This document shows positions 61,075 through 64,000 of a stretch of DNA of 64,000 nucleotides, in pieces. The stretch comes from Megaustenia siamemsis (lineage: Eukaryota > Mollusca > Gastropoda > Stylommatophora > Ariophantidae), in the NCBI GenBank assembly GCA_032433765.1, contig JAVIAB010000025.1:36961256-37025255 (forward strand). Reading direction: 5' to 3'. The translations under genes were made by a program, and so were the position numbers. The notes beneath the pieces are model-generated. The model was not told where the DNA came from. It worked only from the letters and a program-made list of their open reading frames with translations, and ran no database searches. How positions within the stretch are numbered: position 1 is the stretch's first letter; each line of letters begins with the position of its first letter.

Positions 61075-61235
61075 GTTGTAGGTTCACCTGACCACCTTTT
61101 GGTGTTATCATTCCACTTTAGTCTTGGTCTGCCTCTGCCTTGTCCACCTTGTACCTCCCCATCCAAGATGACTTTAGAAGCGTCTTATGTCTCTCCACAT
61201 GTCCAAACAATTTCTCTTCTCTTGTTTTAATTGTG
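61075..61235 (-). pseudogene. Non-LTR reverse transcriptase C-terminal fragment (LINE family B)
   Basis: On the minus strand, EEKLFGHVERHKTLLK is followed, after one frameshift near 61,172, by VILDGEVQGGQGRGRPRLKW then NDNTKRWSG. The GH(V/I)xRH and GRGRPRLKWxDNxKxW blocks are typical of the C-terminal tail of LINE ORF2 proteins. It differs from family A, whose equivalent is FFGHIMRR and GKRDRKRQSEK. It is a short, dead fragment. On its 3' side the coding similarity gives way directly to the TCTCTTRT array, as if that array grew from its 3' tail. Confidence 0.65.
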
Positions 61236-61316
61236 TTACTTTGTTCTTTTTTCCTTCTTTTTTTTCAGCAAATTCAAAACTACCTTGTTTGTCTTCTTTT
61301 CATTTCTTTAAATTTA
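61236..61316. other. T-rich spacer
   Basis: Pyrimidine-rich sequence between the LINE fragment and the 18-bp array. No feature recognised. Confidence 0.4.
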
Positions 61317-62908
61317 CCACAATTTCCTATAGATCCACAATTTCTAATAGATCCACAATTTCTTATAGATCCATAATTTCTAATAGATCTACAATTTCTA
61401 ATAGATCTACAATTTCTTATAGATCCACAATTTCTAATAGATCTACAATTTCTTATAGATCCACAATTTCTTATAGATCCACAATTTCTTATAGATCCAC
61501 AATTTCTTATAGATCCACAATTTCTAATAGATCCACAATTTCTTATAGATCCACAATTTCTTATAGATCCACAATTTCTAATAGATCCCCAATTTCTTAT
61601 AGATCCACAATTTCTAATAGATCCACAATTTCTTATAGATCCACAATTTCTTATAGATCCATAATTTCTTATAGATCCACCATTTCTAATAGATCCACAA
61701 TTTCCTATAGATCCACAATTTCTTATAGATCCACAATTTCTTATAGATCCATAATCTCCTTTATATCCACAATTTCTTATAGATCAACAATTTCTTATAG
61801 ATCCACAATTTCCTTTATATCCACAATTTCCTATAGATCCACAATTTCTTATAGATCAACAATTTCTTATAGATCCACAATTTCCTTTATATCCACAATT
61901 TCTTATAGATCCACAATTTCTTATAGATCCACAATTTCCTTTATATCCACAATTTCTTATAGATCCACAATTTCTTATAGATCCACAATTTCCTTTATAT
62001 CCACAATTTCTTATAGATCCGCAAATTCTTATAGATCCACAATTTCCTTTATATCCTCAATTTCTTATAGATCCAAAATTTCCTATAGATCCACAATTTC
62101 TTGTAGATCCACATTTTCCTATAGATCCACAATTTCTTGTAGATCCACATTTTCCTATAGATCCACAATTTCTTATAGATTCACAATTTCCTATAGATCC
62201 ACAATTTCTTATAGATCCAAATTTCCTATAGATCCACAATTTCTTATAGATCCACAATTTCTAATAGATTCACAATTTCTTATAGATCCACAATTTCTTA
62301 TAGATCCACAACTTCCTATAGATCCACATTTTCGTATAGATCCACAATTTCCTATAGATCCACAATTTAATATAGATCCACAATTTCCTATAGATCCACA
62401 TTTTCCTATAGATCCACAATTTCCTATAGATCCACAATTTTTAATAGATCCACAATTTCTAATAGATCCACAATTTCCTATAGATCCACATTTTCCTATA
62501 GATCCACATTTTCCTATAGATCCACAATTTCCTATAGATCCACAATTTCCTAGAGATCCACAATGTCCTATAGATCCACATTTTCCTATAGATCCACATT
62601 TTCCTATAGATCCACAATTTCCTATAGATCCACAATTTCCTAGAGATCCACAATTTCCTACTAGAGATCCACAATTTCTTATAGATCCACAACTTCCTAT
62701 AGATCCACATTTTCGTATAGATCCACATTTTCCTAGAGATCCACATTTTCCTAGAGATCCACATTTTCCTAGAGATCCACAATTTCCTAGAGATCCACAA
62801 TTTCCTATAGATCCACAATTTCCTAGAGATCCACATTTTCCTAGAGATCCACAATTTTCTATAGATCCACAATTTCCTAGAGATCCACAATTTCCCAGAG
62901 ATCCACAT
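61317..62908. repeat. 18-bp tandem array
   Basis: About 88 copies of the 18-bp unit AATTTCTTATAGATCCAC. The left part uses CTTATAG or CTAATAG; the middle adds CTTTATATCC units every third copy; the right part is dominated by CCTATAGATCCACATTTT and CCTAGAGATCC. Since 18 is a multiple of 3, long pseudo-ORFs arise on both strands (plus ISYRST/QFLIDP repeats, minus GSIGNC repeats). The 626-codon plus frame that crosses the array also runs through the antisense of a LINE fragment, which argues against it being a gene. Confidence 0.97.
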
Positions 62909-63053
62909 GTCAAAGTCCTAAATGTTCTGCGCCGTTTCCTTATTTCATGTGCTCAATCAGGACAGTGCTCAAGCTTTGTAATTCCCGCGCTGCTCCCTGA
63001 CTTGGAGTCCAAGAACTGGGTCCACTGTCAGAGAGATGCTGAGAGAAAGCTTC
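62909..63053. other. Unique spacer between the 18-bp and 59-bp repeats
   Basis: A GC-balanced unique stretch; an open plus frame ends in it at 63,067 but the residues are unrecognisable. No feature assigned. Confidence 0.4.
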
Positions 63054-63312
63054 TACGTCATCTTTGACAGATCTGAACATTTGATCTTTGATCACATTCT
63101 AACCGAGGTAGAGATATAATCTTTGAAAGATCTGAACATTTTATCTTTGATCACATTCTAACCCTGGTAGAGATATAATCTTTGACAGATCTGAACATTT
63201 GATCTTTGATCTCATTCTAACCCTGGTAGAGATATCATATTTGATAGATCTGAACATTTGATCTTTGATCTAATTCTAACCGAAGTAGAGATAATTTGAC
63301 AGATCTCAACGG
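63054..63312. repeat. 59-bp tandem repeat
   Basis: About 4.3 copies of a 59-bp unit with GACAGATCTGAACATTTGAT, CTTTGATCACATTCTAACC and GGTAGAGATATAATCTTT. Copies are spaced 59 bp apart; the last is truncated at AGAGATAATTTGACAGATC. Confidence 0.9.
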
Positions 63313-63504
63313 GATTGGACGGGTGGGCGGACCGATCGATCGTACACATGTAGAGGTAGAACATTTTTTTAAAAGTAAATTTTTAAATCACGTGATCCAA
63401 TCTTTGAATTTTTTGTTTGTTTCGCAGAAGTCACGTCACATGGAAAGAGTTGTCTGAAATATTGATTGTGATGATGTTTACATTGGTGTCGTCGCTGTGA
63501 GTCA
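63313..63504. other. Unique spacer
   Basis: Contains GATCGATCG near 63,335 and a TCACGTGA palindrome at 63,388-63,395. No gene recognised. Confidence 0.4.
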
Positions 63505-63868
63505 GTCACGATTGTAAACATCTGAGCCACGATTGTAAACATCTGAGCCACGATTGTAAACATCTGAGCCACGATTGTAGACATTTAATCCACATCAAAG
63601 GAATATAAAGCCACATCAGTTAAAATTTGAGCCACATCAGTCAAAAGTTGAGCCACAGCAGTCAATATTTGAGCCACATCAGTCAAAATTTGAGCCACAT
63701 CAGTCAATATTTGAGCCACATCTGTCAATATTTGAGCCACATCTGTCAATATTTGAGCCACATCTGTCGAGTTTTAACAATTTCAGTCAAGATTTCACCG
63801 ACATCAGTTATAGACTTGAGCCATATAAGTCGATATTTAAGATACATCAATCAAGATTTGAGGCACGA
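63505..63868. repeat. 21-bp tandem repeat, two subtypes
   Basis: First about four units of CACGATTGTAAACATCTGAG plus one base, then about a dozen units of GCCACATCAGTCAAAATTTG plus one base, both with 21-bp period and sharing TGAGCCAC. The units decay to the right (GACTTGAGCCATATAAGTCG). A 91-codon plus frame (63,627-63,902) is the in-frame reading of the repeat. Confidence 0.9.
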
Positions 63869-64000
63869 CGTTCCACAAAGACTCATACTCAGGTCGGATT
63901 AAAGATTCATTTTTGCAGAAGAGATTGACAGTTCGTCCAGCATGAATTCCAAGAATTACCCAAAAGCTCAAAGATCAGTTCCGGTGCACGCAGAACGCAG
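63869..64000. other. Unique sequence at right edge
   Basis: No feature recognised; the sequence is cut by the end of the window. Confidence 0.4.

Noticed and set aside
61187..63067. A 626-codon plus frame
   Set aside because: It starts in antisense LINE sequence, crosses the 18-bp array and switches peptide register mid-array after an indel; nothing outside the repeat is recognisable.
1..64000. A new defence, metabolic or protein-based system
   Set aside because: No intact coding gene can be supported anywhere in the window; what is unusual is repeat architecture.

Overview
Eukaryotic, non-coding, satellite-rich DNA. By my reading about 90% of the window is tandem repeat: at least nine arrays of different unit, separated by short unique stretches that hold fragments of transposable elements. 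I find no protein-coding gene, rRNA or functional tRNA that the sequence supports. The long open frames on both strands come from repeat units that lack stop codons or whose length is a multiple of three.

The organism is an animal, and a mollusc or other lophotrochozoan is my best guess (about 0.4). The reasons are a GGGAGATAACT-type motif inside an inverted-repeat element, telomere-like TTAGGG/TTGGGG repeats inside a related element, a tRNA-derived SINE head, and non-LTR (LINE) reverse transcriptase remnants with short-tandem 3' tails. None of these fixes the species.

Layout. 1-37,392: one huge minisatellite around the core AGACAGTAGGTGG, running off the left edge, 30-bp period to about 7.74 kb and mostly 29-bp after that, with nested kilobase-scale duplications. 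37,393-38,840: mostly unique DNA with a ~197-bp MITE-like element. 38,841-50,961: a second, unrelated 29-bp minisatellite with higher-order copies offset by exactly 18, 50 and 45 units. 50,962-51,921: an inverted-repeat element enclosing telomere-like repeats, then a SINE head. 51,922-54,222: a third 29-bp minisatellite with a hairpin in every unit. 54,223-58,095: two copies of one LINE family, a long (TA)n tract, CA- and GA-rich tracts, and two 38-bp arrays. 58,096-60,754: a 53-bp array. 60,756-61,060: a TCTCTTRT array directly at the 3' end of a second LINE fragment (61,075-61,235). 61,317-62,908: an 18-bp array with a 54-bp higher-order period. 63,054-63,312: a 59-bp repeat. 63,505-63,868: a 21-bp repeat.

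No pathway or operon is present. The interest is structural: nested higher-order repeats, three unrelated arrays sharing a 29-bp period, and arrays next to LINE tails and inverted-repeat elements. Copy numbers depend on how well the assembly resolved these arrays.
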